From the NCBI GenBank assembly GCA_964036665.1, contig OZ038531.1, positions 6,572,168 through 6,636,167 on the forward strand: a DNA stretch of 64,000 bases. Reading direction: 5' to 3'. Under the pieces are notes generated by a model, which saw nothing but the letters and a program-made list of their open reading frames with translations, ran no database searches and was not told where the DNA came from. The DNA comes from Gordius sp. MW1. Its lineage: Eukaryota; Nematomorpha; Gordioida; Gordea; Gordiidae. Shown piece after piece: positions 10,787-22,412 of this stretch; position 1 is the stretch's first letter, and every line of letters starts with the position of its first letter. Both the position numbers and the translations under genes were made by a program.

Positions 10787-13600
10787 TAGGTTAACTAAAG
10801 ACAACGTGCGTTTTGCTTGGTCCGATAGAGAACAGGTAGCTTTCGAGAAGTTGAAAAACTTGTTGGGAAGCGACCCAGTTCTGGTGTGTTTTAATCGTAA
10901 CCTTCCCATAGGGTTGGCGGTTGACGCATCGAAGAGTGGTATAGGTGGCATGCTCTTTCATGTTATTAAAGGAATAGAGCGGCCGATACTATATTTTTCA
11001 CGTAAATTGACGGCGGCAGAGCTTAATTATTCTGTAATAGAAAAAGTGGCTTTAGCTGTAGTGTTTGCGTTAAATAAATGTCGTGAATATCTTATTGGTC
11101 GTAAGTTTAAAATCTTTACTGACCATAAACCACTAGTTCCTCTTTTTGCGAAGTGTAATGGTAGTTTGTTGCTAAGCCCTAGGTTACAAAAATGGTTGTT
11201 GTTCTTAGGTAACTTTGACGTGACCTTGGAGTACAAAAAGGGCGCAACGAACTATGTTCCAGATACATTATCGCGCTTAGGTGAGAGCGATGAAGCGGTA
11301 TCTAAGGAGGAACTAGAGGGTGAGAATTATTTGATTAATGTTGTAACTCAAGCTTTTCCGTCAGTTAACCTTAAGGAGGAGGTGGACAAGGACGAGGAGT
11401 TGCATGGGGTTACTAAATACTTGAATGGTCAGGCGACAATCGAGGAGGTCGCTAGGTGTTATCGTGGCGTGGTTAACGAACTCTATCTGGACAATGGGGT
11501 TGTACTACGTGGCGAACGCATAGTGATTCCACGGGCGTTGCGATCACAAGTGTTGGAATTATTGCATGCTGGACATAACGGCGCGTCTAAAATGAAAGCA
11601 ATGGCGCGTAATTATGTTTGGTGGCCTAAAATGGGCGCTGATATAGGCATGTATGGGCGTAAATGTACTGCGTGTAGTAAAAATGCGTGCATGCCCAAGC
11701 ACGATAAACAAGCTAGGTGGCTGCGGGCTCGAAACGTTTGGGACCGGGTACATCTAGACTTTTTCGACTTTGATTCGAAACAATATCTTTTACTGGTGGA
11801 CGCGGCTTCGAGTTGGGTTGAATTTCAACGCGTCACGAAGCTGTCTACCGGGGTGGTTATTGATTTTTTAAAGAATTTAATGGGCGCTTATGGTATCCCG
11901 AGGTATATAGTATCCGATAACGGTACCGCCTTTAGTAGCGCCGAGTTTAAGGTGCTTTCCGGTAAATGGGGTATACTGCATCTATTAACACCTCCATATC
12001 ACCCAAGTTCTAACGGGTTGGCGGAGCGACATGTTGCGATCGTTAAGAAATGGTTGAAAAATGAGAAGGTAGAGAAGGACGGCATATGGATGTATAGACT
12101 ATTACATAATGCGTCCGCTCGCTTTCCGTGTCGCCATCCCGGTTAGTAAAATATTTTTAAATAGATTACCTCGCGTGCCGATCGATGTGTGGGTGGACTC
12201 CGGTTTAACAACTAGCGAGTCCGCTCCCAGTCGGTACGAAGTTGGTAATTTAGTATGGGCTCGCGTGTATCGTGGAACCGAGCGGTGGTTGGAAGCTGTG
12301 GTGAAATCCCACGTGGGCTCAAAAGCCTACGAGGTTGAGTTTACGGGCTCTAATAACCGCACGGTTAGACACGAGGAGCAATTACGGTTGCGATGTTAAT
12401 GGGTTATCTTTGATATGCGATAATATGTATATTTATTATTGTGCATTTAGATGGACATTATCGCATCATGGTGCCGGTTCAGGGTGGAAGTGATTGATCC
12501 GCTTTACGCCCCGACGGACCTTTTCGTATGGTTCGTGGTGGGCCGAGACGGTATCCCTCATATGGTGAGCTTCCACGAACGAAGATATTCCCAGGGCGGT
12601 GCCCCGCAGCCCGAGAGTAGAGAACGAGGTGGTAGAATCAGTCGAGGAGGACGCGCTGGGGGCAGCGGTACCTCGACTGCTGGGGTTCGGAGGGATCCCA
12701 GAGAAGTCCTTCCGCCGGTTCGCCCGGTCCGAGGGGGCACGGTGGATGCCCGGCGGCGGCGCAGGGCTGCCCGAAGGTGGTGTAGTTTGTGCCTACGCCG
12801 GCATCGGAGGGCCGCGTGTGGAGGCAAAACGGTAACACCGCCGGGGGCGCCTAGTGTCTCGTCGATAGGGTCTGTAAACGCCGGCGTGGGTGAGGCTGCC
12901 GTCAGTGTAGCGATGCACCTTGACCCACCCGAGGTCGTGAATACGGACGCGGTACTGGCGCCGATGGCGACGGTAACGCTGTTAGAATACGATCTAGCGG
13001 TTCGAGAATCAAAGCAAGGGGGTCAGCCAGACGGCAATAATGGGTAGCAAGTGCGGACCCAGTGACGTCTATTTGGGGAGGCCGTTCCCGTACCTGACGG
13101 CCCGCTACATTTTTTTTTGACTCCCCGCTCCCGTCCTCTTAGGGGTCTTTCTTAAAGGGGATGGTGTGGTAATCGCCGTACGTCTATCTATTCAGTTACT
13201 GGTGCGCGTTACACGTCAATCACGTCAAGTCATGTATTGGTGCGCGTTACACGTCAATCACGTCAAGTCATGTACTGGTGCGCGTTACACGTCAATCACG
13301 TCAGATCATTTACTGGTGCGCGTTATACGTCAATGGGGGAGTTATCAATATTGTTGTTTTGAAGTTGTGGTGTGTTGTGTTGGTGTGGAGAAACACGATA
13401 TATAAAAGCTGAAGACAACACACTCAGATACACTTATCACTTATCCATTTTGATCTCATTATATATAACTCTCTCCCACTCGTCAACGTACTTACACCCT
13501 CTCCTCATTTTTGCACCAATTTAAACGTAGCCATTTTCGCATTTAATACTTCCATAACTTTTGTCATTTAATTGTAAATTATTTCGTGTAAACTTTCTGT
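10787..13600 (+). mobile_element. Ty3/Gypsy LTR retroelement fossil, forward copy
   Basis: From left to right: RNase H (blocks DASKSGIGGML and FTDHKPL), integrase with an HHCC zinc finger (about 11570-11680) and a DDE core (HLDFF, SDNGTAF, NGLAERH), an integrase tail to about 12399, a third reading frame (12451-13047), a purine-rich tract, and the start of an LTR at about 13162 with a TATA box near 13400. The 5' part (LTR, gag, protease, most of RT) is absent. The element is broken, with a few breaks. GCATGCA flanks the whole Gypsy block on both sides (10780-10786 and 14939-14945). Confidence 0.85.
12451..13047 (+). CDS. unidentified third reading frame of the Gypsy fossil
   Basis: A 198-codon frame between the integrase tail and the LTR, clearly more GC-rich than its surroundings. 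The middle is very basic (arginine-rich), followed by one Cys/His cluster of the form C-x2-C-x3-H-x4-C. This is close to a zinc knuckle but one residue shorter than the retroviral type. No signal peptide or membrane segment is visible, so an envelope role is not supported. A similar frame lies in the inverted copy (within 14224-14946, minus strand). Function unknown. Confidence 0.4.
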   Translation: MDIIASWCRFRVEVIDPLYAPTDLFVWFVVGRDGIPHMVSFHERRYSQGGAPQPESRERGGRISRGGRAGGSGTSTAGVRRDPREVLPPVRPVRGGTVDARRRRRAARRWCSLCLRRHRRAACGGKTVTPPGAPSVSSIGSVNAGVGEAAVSVAMHLDPPEVVNTDAVLAPMATVTLLEYDLAVRESKQGGQPDGNNG

Positions 13601-14110
13601 TATCCTTGGAAATTATGTAAGCACTGATTACTTACAATTTAATGATCTATAAAAACATATTCGTATATTACACAGAAAGTTTACACGAAATAATTTACAA
13701 TTAAATGACAAAAGTTATGAAAGTATCAAATGCGAAAATGGCTACGTTTAAATTGGTGCAAAAATGAGGAGAGGGTTTAAGTACGTTGACGAGTGGGAGA
13801 GAGTTATATATAATGAGATCAAAATGGATAAGTGATAAGTGTATCTGAGTGTGTTGTCTTCAGCTTTTATATATCGTGTTTCTCCACACCAACACAACAC
13901 ACCACAACTTCAAAACAACAATATTGATAACTCCCCCATTGACGTATAACGCGCACCAGTAAATGATCTGACGTGATTGACGTGTAACGCGCACCAGTAC
14001 ATGACTTGACGTGATTGACGTGTAACGCGCACCAATACATGACTTGACGTGATTGACGTGTAACGCGCACCAGTAACTGAATAGATAGACGTACGGCGAT
14101 TACCACACCA
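13162..14110. repeat. two LTRs joined tail to tail
   Basis: LTR sequence at 13162-13600 is repeated inverted at 13673-14110, around a 72-base centre. Each copy holds four tandem GGTGCGCGTTA(C/T)ACGTCAA units and a TATATAAAAG promoter box (about 13399 forward, 13873 reverse). The near identity of the arms points to a recent event or to gene conversion. Confidence 0.75.
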
Positions 14111-14938
14111 TCCCCTTTAAGAAAGACCCCAAAGAGGACGGGAGCGGGGAGTCAAAAAAAAATGTAGCGGGCCGTCAGGTACGGGAACGGCCTCCCCGAT
14201 AGACGTCACTGGGTCCGCACTTGCTACCCATTATTGCCGTCTGGCTGACCCCCTTGCTTTGATTCTCGAACCGCTAGATCGTATTCTAACAGCGTTACCG
14301 TCGCCATCGGCGCCAGTACCGCGTCCGTATTCACGACCTCGGGTGGGTCAAGGTGCATCGCTACACTGACAGCAGCCTCACCCACGCCGGCGTTTACAGA
14401 CCCTATCGACGAGACACTAGGCGCCCTCGGCGGTGTTACCGTTGTGCCTCCACACGCGGCCCTCCGATGCCGGCGTAGGCACAAACTACACCACCTTCGG
14501 GCAGCCCTGCGTCGCTCTCCGTGCGCCGCCGCCGGGGCAATCACCGTGCCCCCTCGGACCGGGCGAACCGGCGGAAGGACTTCTCTGGGATCCCTCCGAA
14601 CCCCAGCAGTCGAGGTACCGCTGCCCCCAGCGCGTCCTCCTCGACTGATTCTACCACCTCGTTCTCTACTCCCGGGCTGCGGGGCACCGCCCTGGGAATA
14701 TCTTCGTTCGTGGAAGCTCACCATATGAGGGATACCGTCTCGGCCCACCACGAACGATACGAAAAGGTCCGTCGGGGCGTAAAGCGGATCAATCACTTCC
14801 ACTTCCACCCCCGGCACCATGATGCGATAATGTCCATCTAATGCACAATAATAAATATACATATTATCGCATATCAAAGATAACCCATTAACATCGCAAC
14901 CGTAATTGCTCCTCGTGTCTAACCGTGCGGTTATTAGA
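13673..14938 (-). mobile_element. Ty3/Gypsy fossil, inverted partial copy
   Basis: Mirror image of about 12346-13600: LTR, third reading frame and the very end of the integrase tail. It differs from the forward copy by small changes and ends at 14938, against the GCATGCA copy. Incomplete. Confidence 0.8.
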
Positions 14939-15748
14939 GCATGCAACTTACTCCCTCCCTGACCATTTACATGCCTTCGCTACTCTTACATTATTGTTTG
15001 CCCTTTTTATAATTTGCTGGTTATGGTCAGAAATTTGTCGATTTTTTTTCCAAATTTTTTGATAAAAAGTGGCCGAAATTTTTATTGCGTATTTTGAAAC
15101 TTTTATTTTTTTAAGTAAGATTGTAATTTTTTTAAAAATTTGGTGGTTTTTCTCAGAAATTTGTCGATTTTTTTGCCACATTTTTTGATAAAAAAACCTG
15201 GTCGAAATTTTGAAAATATTGCGTGAAATTTTGTATAAAAAACTGTCATGTAAATTTAATTACAAAATTGGTATGAAGTTTGTATGAAATATTTTAAAGG
15301 TTTTAAAAAAAATAGATATTCAAATTAGTATATATGTAAAAAAATTTGATAAAATGTCATTCTATATTCTATACTTGCAACTAAGTTTTTTGCTTTTTTT
15401 TAAATTGTTGATCCCTTAAAAAATTTAGCAAAGAAAAATTTCTGAAAAAACCACCAAATGTTTTAAAAAATTAAAATTTTAAACTTAAAAAATAGCAGTT
15501 TTTTTATTTAAAATCCCGCGCAATGATTTCAAAATTTCGGCCACTTTTTATCAAAAAGTTTGGCAAAAAAATCGACAAATTTCTGACCAAAACCAGCAAA
15601 TTATAAAAAGGGCAAACAATAATGTAAGAGTAGTAGGGCTGCACCGATATCGGTATCGGTACCGATATCACGATTTTTTAACGATATCGGTATCGGTTAT
15701 TAATCGACCGATACCGATACTTGAAACTTTTTTTACGAATATTTTATT

Positions 15749-17179
15749 AATTGCTATGCAATTTATGGGCTCGTTTTTTGTTGTCCGTCCGTCTGTTTGT
15801 CCGTCTGTCCGTCCGTCCATCCCTATCTATTTGCATTGGGTATATTAGGTTATCGATTTTTTAAATTAATGCGGGGAAGAGGTGCCCCACCCCTCATCTT
15901 TATCTCTTTCGCTGTGTTATTTTTTAAATTAATGCATAAGAGGTGCCCCACCCCTCATCTCTATCTCCCTCGGTGTGTTATATATAAGATTTGTTAAATT
16001 ATCTATTATATAATAAACATAAATAAAAGTTGTTTACTTTTAATTGCTATGCAATTTAACTAGTTTTTGGGTTAGAATCCCGGAGTTTTTTGACTCTTAT
16101 GATTGTTCTTGTTACTATCATTGATAATAAGACTTTTTGGCCGTCCGTTGGCTGCTGACCAATGAATTAAATGACCATTGGCCAAAATGTGAATCCGAGT
16201 TTATTTTTTCGTTTTTTTTTGACTATTATGATTGTTCCTGTTACTACCATTGCTATTATGACTTTTTGGCCGTCCGCTGGCTCCTGACCGATTGAAAAAA
16301 TGACCATTGGCCAAAATGTGAATCGAAATTATTTTTTTCGTTTTATTTTGACTATTATGATTGTTCCTGTTCCTACCATTGCTATTATGACTTTTTGGCC
16401 GTCCGCTGGCTGCTGACCAATGGAATAAAATGACCATTGGCCAAAATGTGATTCGAAAACTTTTTTTACGTTTTTTTTTTGACTATTATGAATTTATATC
16501 CACTTTTACCGTGTCCTGGCTGCTGACCAATGGAAAAAAATGACCATTGGCCAAAATGTGATTCGAAAATTTTTTTTTCGTTTTTTTTACTCTTATGAAT
16601 TTATATCCACTTTTACCGTGTGCTGGCTGCTGACCAATGGAAAAAAATGACCATTGGCCAAAGTGAGCATCAAAATTTTTTTTTTCCGTTTTTTTGGCTA
16701 TCATTGACTTATAGAGTATCTGTTGGTACTGACCAATAGAGAAAAAGTGACCATTGGCCAAGTTTTTGATTTTTTTAATTGTTCAAATTCAACAAAAAAT
16801 TTCTCCCAACAATTCTGCAAATTCTTAACATTGTGTTGTTTTATAATATAATGTTTGTTAGACCCATAATCACTAAAGGCCAAAAAAACTAGTGTAATAC
16901 GCAACTAGATGCAAACACTAAATCTAACCCTAACCCTTGCTTATATTACATTTTGCCTTTATTACATTTTGCCTATAATGGAAAATTTGTATAAATAATT
17001 AATTAATCAATAGGCATTTAATACCCCCCTATAGGCATTCTCGCCCCTTCCCACCTTTCTCGCCCATAAATTGCATAGCAAATATGATACATTTATACGA
17101 AGTACAGATGAGTCGTCCCCCCTTCCCTTCCCCTCTTCCCTTCCCTTCTCCCCCTTCCCACGAGGGCCGAAGGCCCGAG
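15749..17179 (+). mobile_element. Helitron-like repeat family P, copy 1
   Basis: Starts with the 15-mer AATTGCTATGCAATT and ends with a GC hairpin (stem GGGCC/GGCCC, 17161-17179). In between are a GTCC microsatellite (15780-15822), a six-unit minisatellite, and a conserved block (about 17000-17160) that contains the start motif inverted, followed by C-rich runs. Related copies: 32718-33503 (minus) and 44426-45886 (plus). A 3' hairpin with internal tandem repeats is typical of non-autonomous Helentron-type elements, but the exact termini are not proven. Confidence 0.5.
16130..16790 (+). repeat. minisatellite with CTGCTGACCAATGG core
   Basis: Six copies with the core at 16155, 16283, 16413, 16523, 16630 and 16729, a spacing of about 99-130 bases. 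Each unit pairs CTGACCAATGG with CCATTGGCC a few bases later, so each can form a small hairpin. Open frames across it are low-complexity shadows. Confidence 0.85.
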
Positions 17180-17849
17180 TTTTATTTGTTAGAGCTGTAT
17201 ATCTATATACTTTTTAAATTAAATTTTACTTAATTGCTGTTAAATCTAATTTATTTTTTCATTGATTCATTCATTCAAATTTCTACCACCACTTATTTAT
17301 ATTATTATGTAAGTTAGTTTATATTTAAAATTTATAATATAATGTATTTATTTTTATATTATATATTGTATATACGATTTTTAATATATATATTATATAA
17401 TATTTATCAACAAAGCATTTAAAATATTTTAAATTAGAATAACATTCTGTGTTGTGTATTATTAATTCAAATGGCCAGACTATTGAAAAATTACTATTTA
17501 TGAAAAAAAACTTGGAATATTTTAAATAAAGCTTTATAAATATTAACAGGTGTCATTTTTATAAGATGTAAAATATCGGTATCGGTATATTTATTTAAAT
17601 ATCGGTAGTATCGGTATCGGTATCGGTTAAAAATTTGATATCGGTGCAGCCCTAAAGAGTAGCGAAGGCATGTAAATGGTCAGGGAGGGAGTAAGCATGG
17701 AGTAAGTTTAAGTTGCATGCGAAGGAAGGAGAGAGAAAGGGCGTTCTTTTTTAAAAGCTCTGATTGATCACCCTCTTCTCTCCTACTAGTGTGCGGGAGG
17801 GGAGTTAAGATGTTCAAACAAATAGAGAAACGCTGTAAAATCTAATAAT

Positions 17850-18345
17850 ATGAAGTTATTACTAATTGCCAGTTTTATTATGAAGAATTTAATAGGCTTA
17901 AATATAAAATATGTTAGCAGAATACCTAAAAAGTTTATATTGGATGTTAGAGCGTAGATTATTGTAGCATAGGATTAAATACATTATATAAAATCTAATT
18001 GAAGTGTTAAGTTATTAACTGCTAATTTGAAGGATTTAATAGGTTTAAATACAAAGTGTATTAACAGAATACCTTAAGAGTTTTTTTAGATGTTATAGCT
18101 TAGAATATTGTAGTATAGAATTAAATACATTGTATAAAATCTAATAAAATTTTTAGTTATTATTAATTTTTATATGAAGGATTTAATAGGTTTAAATACA
18201 AAGTGTGTTAACAGAATACCTTAAGAGTTTATATAAGATGTTATGGTATAGATTATTGTAGTATAGGATTAAACACATTATATAAAATGTAATTGAAGCT
18301 TTGAGTTATTAACTGCTAATTTAAAGGATTTAATAGGTTTAAATC
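17850..18345 (+). repeat. tandem repeat, unit about 147 bases
   Basis: GGATTTAATAGGTTTAAAT recurs at about 17884 (diverged), 18033, 18178 and 18326, with the rest of the unit conserved between them. No coding potential is recognised. Confidence 0.75.
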
Positions 18346-18850
18346 TTAAGTTGACGATGAGAAATCTTAATTTAATATTTTGGTTTGAGTTGAGTAGACG
18401 AGAGGATTGATTCCTGATAATTTAACTTTTTAGTGAGTTGACTAGAGGATAAATTCTTAATGTAATTATAATTTTAGGTTAAATCGAGTTGACGAGAGGA
18501 TACATTTAAAATTTAAGCTAAGTTGACGGTGGTTTGATTGATTACTTTTACTAAAATTCAAGTTTTTATGGGATTAATGGTATATTTAATTATAATTAAG
18601 TTGACGAGAGGCAAAACTTATAGTCGAAGCCGTCAGAAAAGTTAACACATGGAATATTATCAAGTTTGCGATGGTATTTTGTAATTTAAGCTCAGTTGAC
18701 GAGGGTTTGGTTGAATACTTTTAGTTGAAATATAAGTTTTATGTTAAGTTGACGGTGGAATCAGTGATATATTTGACTAAAATTGAGTTGACCAGAGGCA
18801 AAACTTATAGTCGGAGGCGTCAGAAAAGTTACCACAAGGAATATTTTCCA
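18345..18850 (+). repeat. degenerate GTTGACGAGAGG repeats
   Basis: About nine spaced occurrences of GTTGACGAGAGG-like motifs. One 45-base block with AAAACTTATAGTCG recurs at about 18609 and 18803. A similar motif reappears at 25535-25620, beyond the MULE pair. Confidence 0.6.
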
Positions 18851-20080
18851 TAATTGTTTAGTGTTAAAACGCCATTTTAATGAGTTTTGCGCCAAAATTC
18901 TAATATGGCGGATGACCGAAAGTACGATTTAAAGCTTTCCAAGATGGTGGATAATTATGAATATCGTTTGTGTACGAACTTTAGTGGGTCTAAGGATGCC
19001 AAATTATTGTTTTACAACGTATATCCTAAAACAATTCACAAAAATATATGTAAATATATAGTGTGGATAAAAATGTACACAAAAGACTACGAGTTTTTGC
19101 ATACAGTTTTAGCGGCTTTATTCGTGCCTATATTTTTGGCCGTGACTATCGGAGGCCCAAAAGTTCCTAAAACTTAGTCCTCAACCTGCCCGACATTTTA
19201 AAGCAAAAATTAAGAGTTTTGGTCCACCTTTTGGTTTTATTAACTTTGAAAGTCGAAACTTTAAGGGTAAGGGAGATTGAAATGGCGATTTAGATATTTA
19301 AAATCGATATGTCAAAAAATTATTATAGTAGCATGAGGTTTGAACTATAAATTAGAAAAAAATGGTTGAAAATGACTGAGGTTTGGATCTCGAAAACGGC
19401 TTCTAAAGCGCGCCAACTCGAAAATTGATTCAAACATTTCTAACAAAATGGCGTATATTTTGGCCGAACCGGATAGATACCTCGACCCTGCTTTATTTGA
19501 TGAACCTGACCTCGAGCAACATTTCTACGTATCGTTCGAATTTTTTTGACACGTATTCAAACCGGAAAAAAGCTTTTTACGACCAAAAATTCGACAATAA
19601 TTACATTAGCTAAAAACATGGCCGACTTCCGGAACTCCAACTCGAAATCTATTTTTAGGTTGGTCGAGACCTAGAGGATCCCGAAAAATATATTTTGGAA
19701 AGATAATACTCATCCTGGAAAGAAATAGGAGCCGAAAAACCGCAAAAATTATTTTAACTTTATCGTTTGATTTTATCAATCTTTTTTTTTATTTTATCAA
19801 TCTAGTTGTCTAAAAGGACCAAAATTCGGATAGTTACACGAGCCCATTTTTTATTGACTATTGTAATTAATTCATGTTTCTTAAATAAAAATATCTACTT
19901 GTATTGAGACTTTTTAATAATTACATTTTGTCTAATGCTTTTAATTTACAGTTATAAAAGCTTCTATATCGAATAATTTAAATATGAGCTAAATCTAGAA
20001 ATCAGATTTTATATTTTAAAAAGGCATATAAAGTGCCAAAAACAAATCTTAATGAAATCATATAACAAATATATTTATTG
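18851..20080. other. AT-rich stretch without recognised gene
   Basis: Contains an open frame of 96 codons (18887-19177) with no recognised domain. A segment of it (ATGGCGGATGACCG, then CCAAGATGGTGG) has a diverged relative at 25858-25900, so it is probably repeat-derived. Nothing else is supported. Confidence 0.45.
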
Positions 20081-20673
20081 ACATGCGGGTGGTGCGTCAT
20101 GAGATTGTTAATACATATAATTCGATATTTTATCTAGATATTCCAATAATTCGATATCATTATGGAGGTATAAATGCCGCAAGCGATTTATATTCGAATT
20201 TATATCATTATATTTTCTATTTATAGGAAAGACTTGCTTTCCTTGTTTGATATGGAACAAATCTATATCTCATTTAGATTGAACATGAATTAAAGAATGT
20301 ATAAAATCATATATTATCGGATGAGCCTGGCCTACAAGAATTTTCAGGTAGTTGTGGTAGCCTTAAAGATGATTGTTTGTCCTAGGCCCGTCACTATCAA
20401 CCCTCTTCCATATCGAATGATCAAAATTAGCAGAGGATCCGACCCAAGTTGATTCAACATACTTAAAAAACGTCTTCATATTATTGTTAGATAACACTAT
20501 AGGATCTTTGCTAATGAGGTCAAAAACGGCCCTCATATCATTAATACCCAAGAATGGAAGTGCTAATGTCCTTCTTACTAAAGTTCTGAAATATGGATCG
20601 CGGGCGTAAATAGGTCGAATCCTATCACTCCCAAGCCTCCTAAAAATGGCTTGCGAATAATGGAAAAGGCAAC

Positions 20674-20708
20674 CTAAATTAGATTAGTATTTTATAAAAG
20701 ATAAATAC
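20674..20708 (-). other. candidate 35-base intron
   Basis: On the minus strand: GT at the start, AG at the end, and an ACTAAT branch-like motif about 18 bases upstream of the end. Removing it restores codon-perfect MULE homology (VK-G-CLFHYSQA). Confidence 0.6.
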
Positions 20709-20930
20709 CTTTAACGGTCTCACCAGGAAAGCATCGGCGTAAGGCTTGCATACTGGCAATTTCATAGTCTACTTGGACATAATCCGGGTTTAAAACCAAA
20801 CCAAGTTCAGAACATATTTCCTTCAATTTGCTAAACAGCATAAAGTAGGTCGCATACGTTTTATTAGGCAATAATGCATATATCACAGGAAGCATGTGAT
20901 TGCGATATAAAAAGTATGTATGGTATATAC

Positions 20931-20968
20931 CTAAAAATTGGAGGTTTATATTGTTATCATTAGTTTAC
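20931..20968 (-). other. candidate 38-base intron
   Basis: On the minus strand: begins GTAAAC, holds an ACTAAT motif and ends TTTTTAG. Removing it joins CPPLFSQ to VYTIH, a junction that matches MULE transposases. Less certain than the 35-base case because the frame shifts soon afterwards. Confidence 0.45.
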
Positions 20969-21069
20969 TTGACTGAATAACGGGGGACATACATAGTACG
21001 TCCCATTGGAATATAAGTTCCCGGCCTATTAAGACCTCTTATTAACTTGCAAGAAATTGATTACATATT

Positions 21070-22200
21070 TAGGGTCTGCAATGGTAACCTAGATATACCT
21101 AATTGTGGTTATAAGAAGGTATGTATAGCAAAATTACTATGAGGAATATCTGAATAAGATAATGTTTGGATTAAATTAATTGCTATAGCAGTACTAGGAA
21201 GAATATCAGAATGTGCTGTTTGAATTGAATTAATTTCTATAGCAGTAGATGTAAGATAACCTAAATAAACTATATGGTATGTATAGCAAAATTACTATGA
21301 GGAATATCTGTATGTACACGTGTTAGATGGGATATCCCATTATCTGAATGTGATGTTTGAATGGAATTAATTTCTATAGCAGTAGATGTACCTAAATAAA
21401 CTTATCCCATTATCTGAATGTGATGTTTTAATGGAATTAATTTCTATAGCAGTAGATGTAGGATAACCTAAAAAACTATATGGTATGTATAGCAAAATTA
21501 TAACAAAATACAATGGGACAAAATACAAATAGCTTGAAACGGCTTCAAGATCTTGAAACCGTACGCGTCAATCATCGAAGCGACAAATTTCATTTTTGCA
21601 CATTCCCACGCATTTTAAACAATGACATTAATACATAAAGTTTATGAGTTTCAATATCATAAAACCAACCAAGGCAAAAAAGGTCAGATCTATCTTAAAT
21701 GTCGCATTAAAAAATGTGGCGCACGTGGGATCTATAATAATGGGATTTTCCATCTAACACGTGCACACAGATATTCCTCATAGTAATTTTGCTATACATA
21801 CCATATAGTTTTTGTTATTGAAGATAATGGTCTATAAGAGACACTGGAACTTGGAGTCATATTTGTTATTGAAGATAATGGCGTATAAGAAGCACTGGAA
21901 CTTGAAATAATAACTAAAGCAAATATGTACATAACTTAATCATTAATTACTTGGAGTCATATTTGTTATTAAAGATAATGGTCTTGCAGAGACACTGGAA
22001 CTTGAAATAAGAACTAAAGTAAAAATATACAAAACTTGATCATAAATTACTTGGAGTCATATTTGTAATTGAGGTCAATGGTCTATGAGCTAAAGAAGTT
22101 CTAAAGTTATCATAATTAAGCACTATAAAAGATTTTAAATGCATATAATTAACAAGAAAATTCACCTCAAATATTTGAAGGATGATTTGAAGAGAATCTT
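21070..22200. repeat. patchwork of short direct and inverted repeats
   Basis: AGCAAAATTACTATGAGGAAT recurs at 21125 and 21287 and inverted near 21775. GAATTAATTTCTATAGCAGTAG recurs four times between 21225 and 21460 (the first copy starts at about 21224). TTGTTATTGAAGATAATGG-type units recur from 21810 to 22085. The FLYWCH fragment lies inside. Confidence 0.65.
21624..21768 (+). pseudogene. FLYWCH zinc-finger fragment
   Basis: The plus strand reads VYEFQYHKTNQGKKGQIYL, then K-C-R-I-K-K-C-G-A-R-G and a closing HLTRAH. This has the two cysteines and the terminal histidine of a FLYWCH finger, the DNA-binding domain often fused to MULE transposases. It is more diverged from the two other fragments here than those are from each other, so it belongs to another MULE copy or subfamily. 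Confidence 0.7.
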
Positions 22201-22412
22201 ACAATTGGACTTGTCACAGAGGCTATTATAGAGATTAAAAAAGACACATAATTTACTTTCATTGGAAGGAATGGAAGAAGTTAAGGTAGAACTTGTTATA
22301 TTTACTATTAAATTTGGAATCGTAATTGCTTGTGTTATCCCTGCTATAAAATAGAAATATAAAATAAAGGACTATAAAACATTATACTTTTATGTGTATG
22401 TGGTATATCTAA

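Larger units (their letters stand above)
15634..17654. mobile_element. non-autonomous hAT element with 8-bp target duplication
   Basis: Terminal inverted repeats begin TAGGGCTGCACCGATATCGG on both sides, followed by subterminal arrays of the TATCGG type. It is flanked by the 8-bp duplication AAGAGTAG (15626-15633 and 17655-17662), as expected for hAT. No transposase is visible. The interior is occupied by a Helitron-like repeat with a minisatellite. It sits in one arm of the 10665-17835 foldback element. Confidence 0.9.
10665..17835. mobile_element. foldback DNA element split by later insertions
   Basis: Outer inverted arms at about 10665-10786 and 17715-17835 begin CAGCGTTTCTC and are flanked by TA on both sides. 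The inner arm continues on the left at 14946-15085 and on the right at about 15525-15633 plus 17663-17714. Without the two insertions (10787-14945 and 15634-17662) the element would be roughly 1 kb, with arms of about 270 bases and a short AT-rich loop. The TA flanks suggest a Tc1/mariner-like insertion. No transposase remains. Confidence 0.65.
20083..21050 (-). pseudogene. MULE transposase remnant, minus copy
   Basis: Reading leftwards, the minus strand encodes blocks in MULE transposase order. First is NGTYYVCPPLFSQ, where the family has DGTF, so the first catalytic aspartate appears replaced by asparagine. Then come PVIYALLPNKTY, the VQVDYEIASMQAL block with the second acidic site, FPGETVKG, GCLFHYSQAI, FDHSIWKRVD and PRTNNHL. 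A stop follows NNHL, where the family continues EGYHN; a decayed tail reaches about 20083. Two interruptions with GT...AG ends are listed separately as candidate introns. One frame offset lies just before PVIYAL. Role when active: cut-and-paste transposase. Together with the FLYWCH fragment at 23607-23780 (minus) it forms one decayed element. Confidence 0.85.

Noticed and set aside
12451-13047. Envelope gene of the Gypsy fossil
   Set aside because: No signal peptide, membrane segment or fusion motif; the composition is basic and zinc-knuckle-like.
16130-16790. Coding repeats on the minus strand
   Set aside because: They follow the minisatellite period and change frame between units.
18887-19177. 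96-codon frame as a possible host gene
   Set aside because: No domain; part of it has a diverged repeat at 25858-25930, so it is probably repeat-derived.
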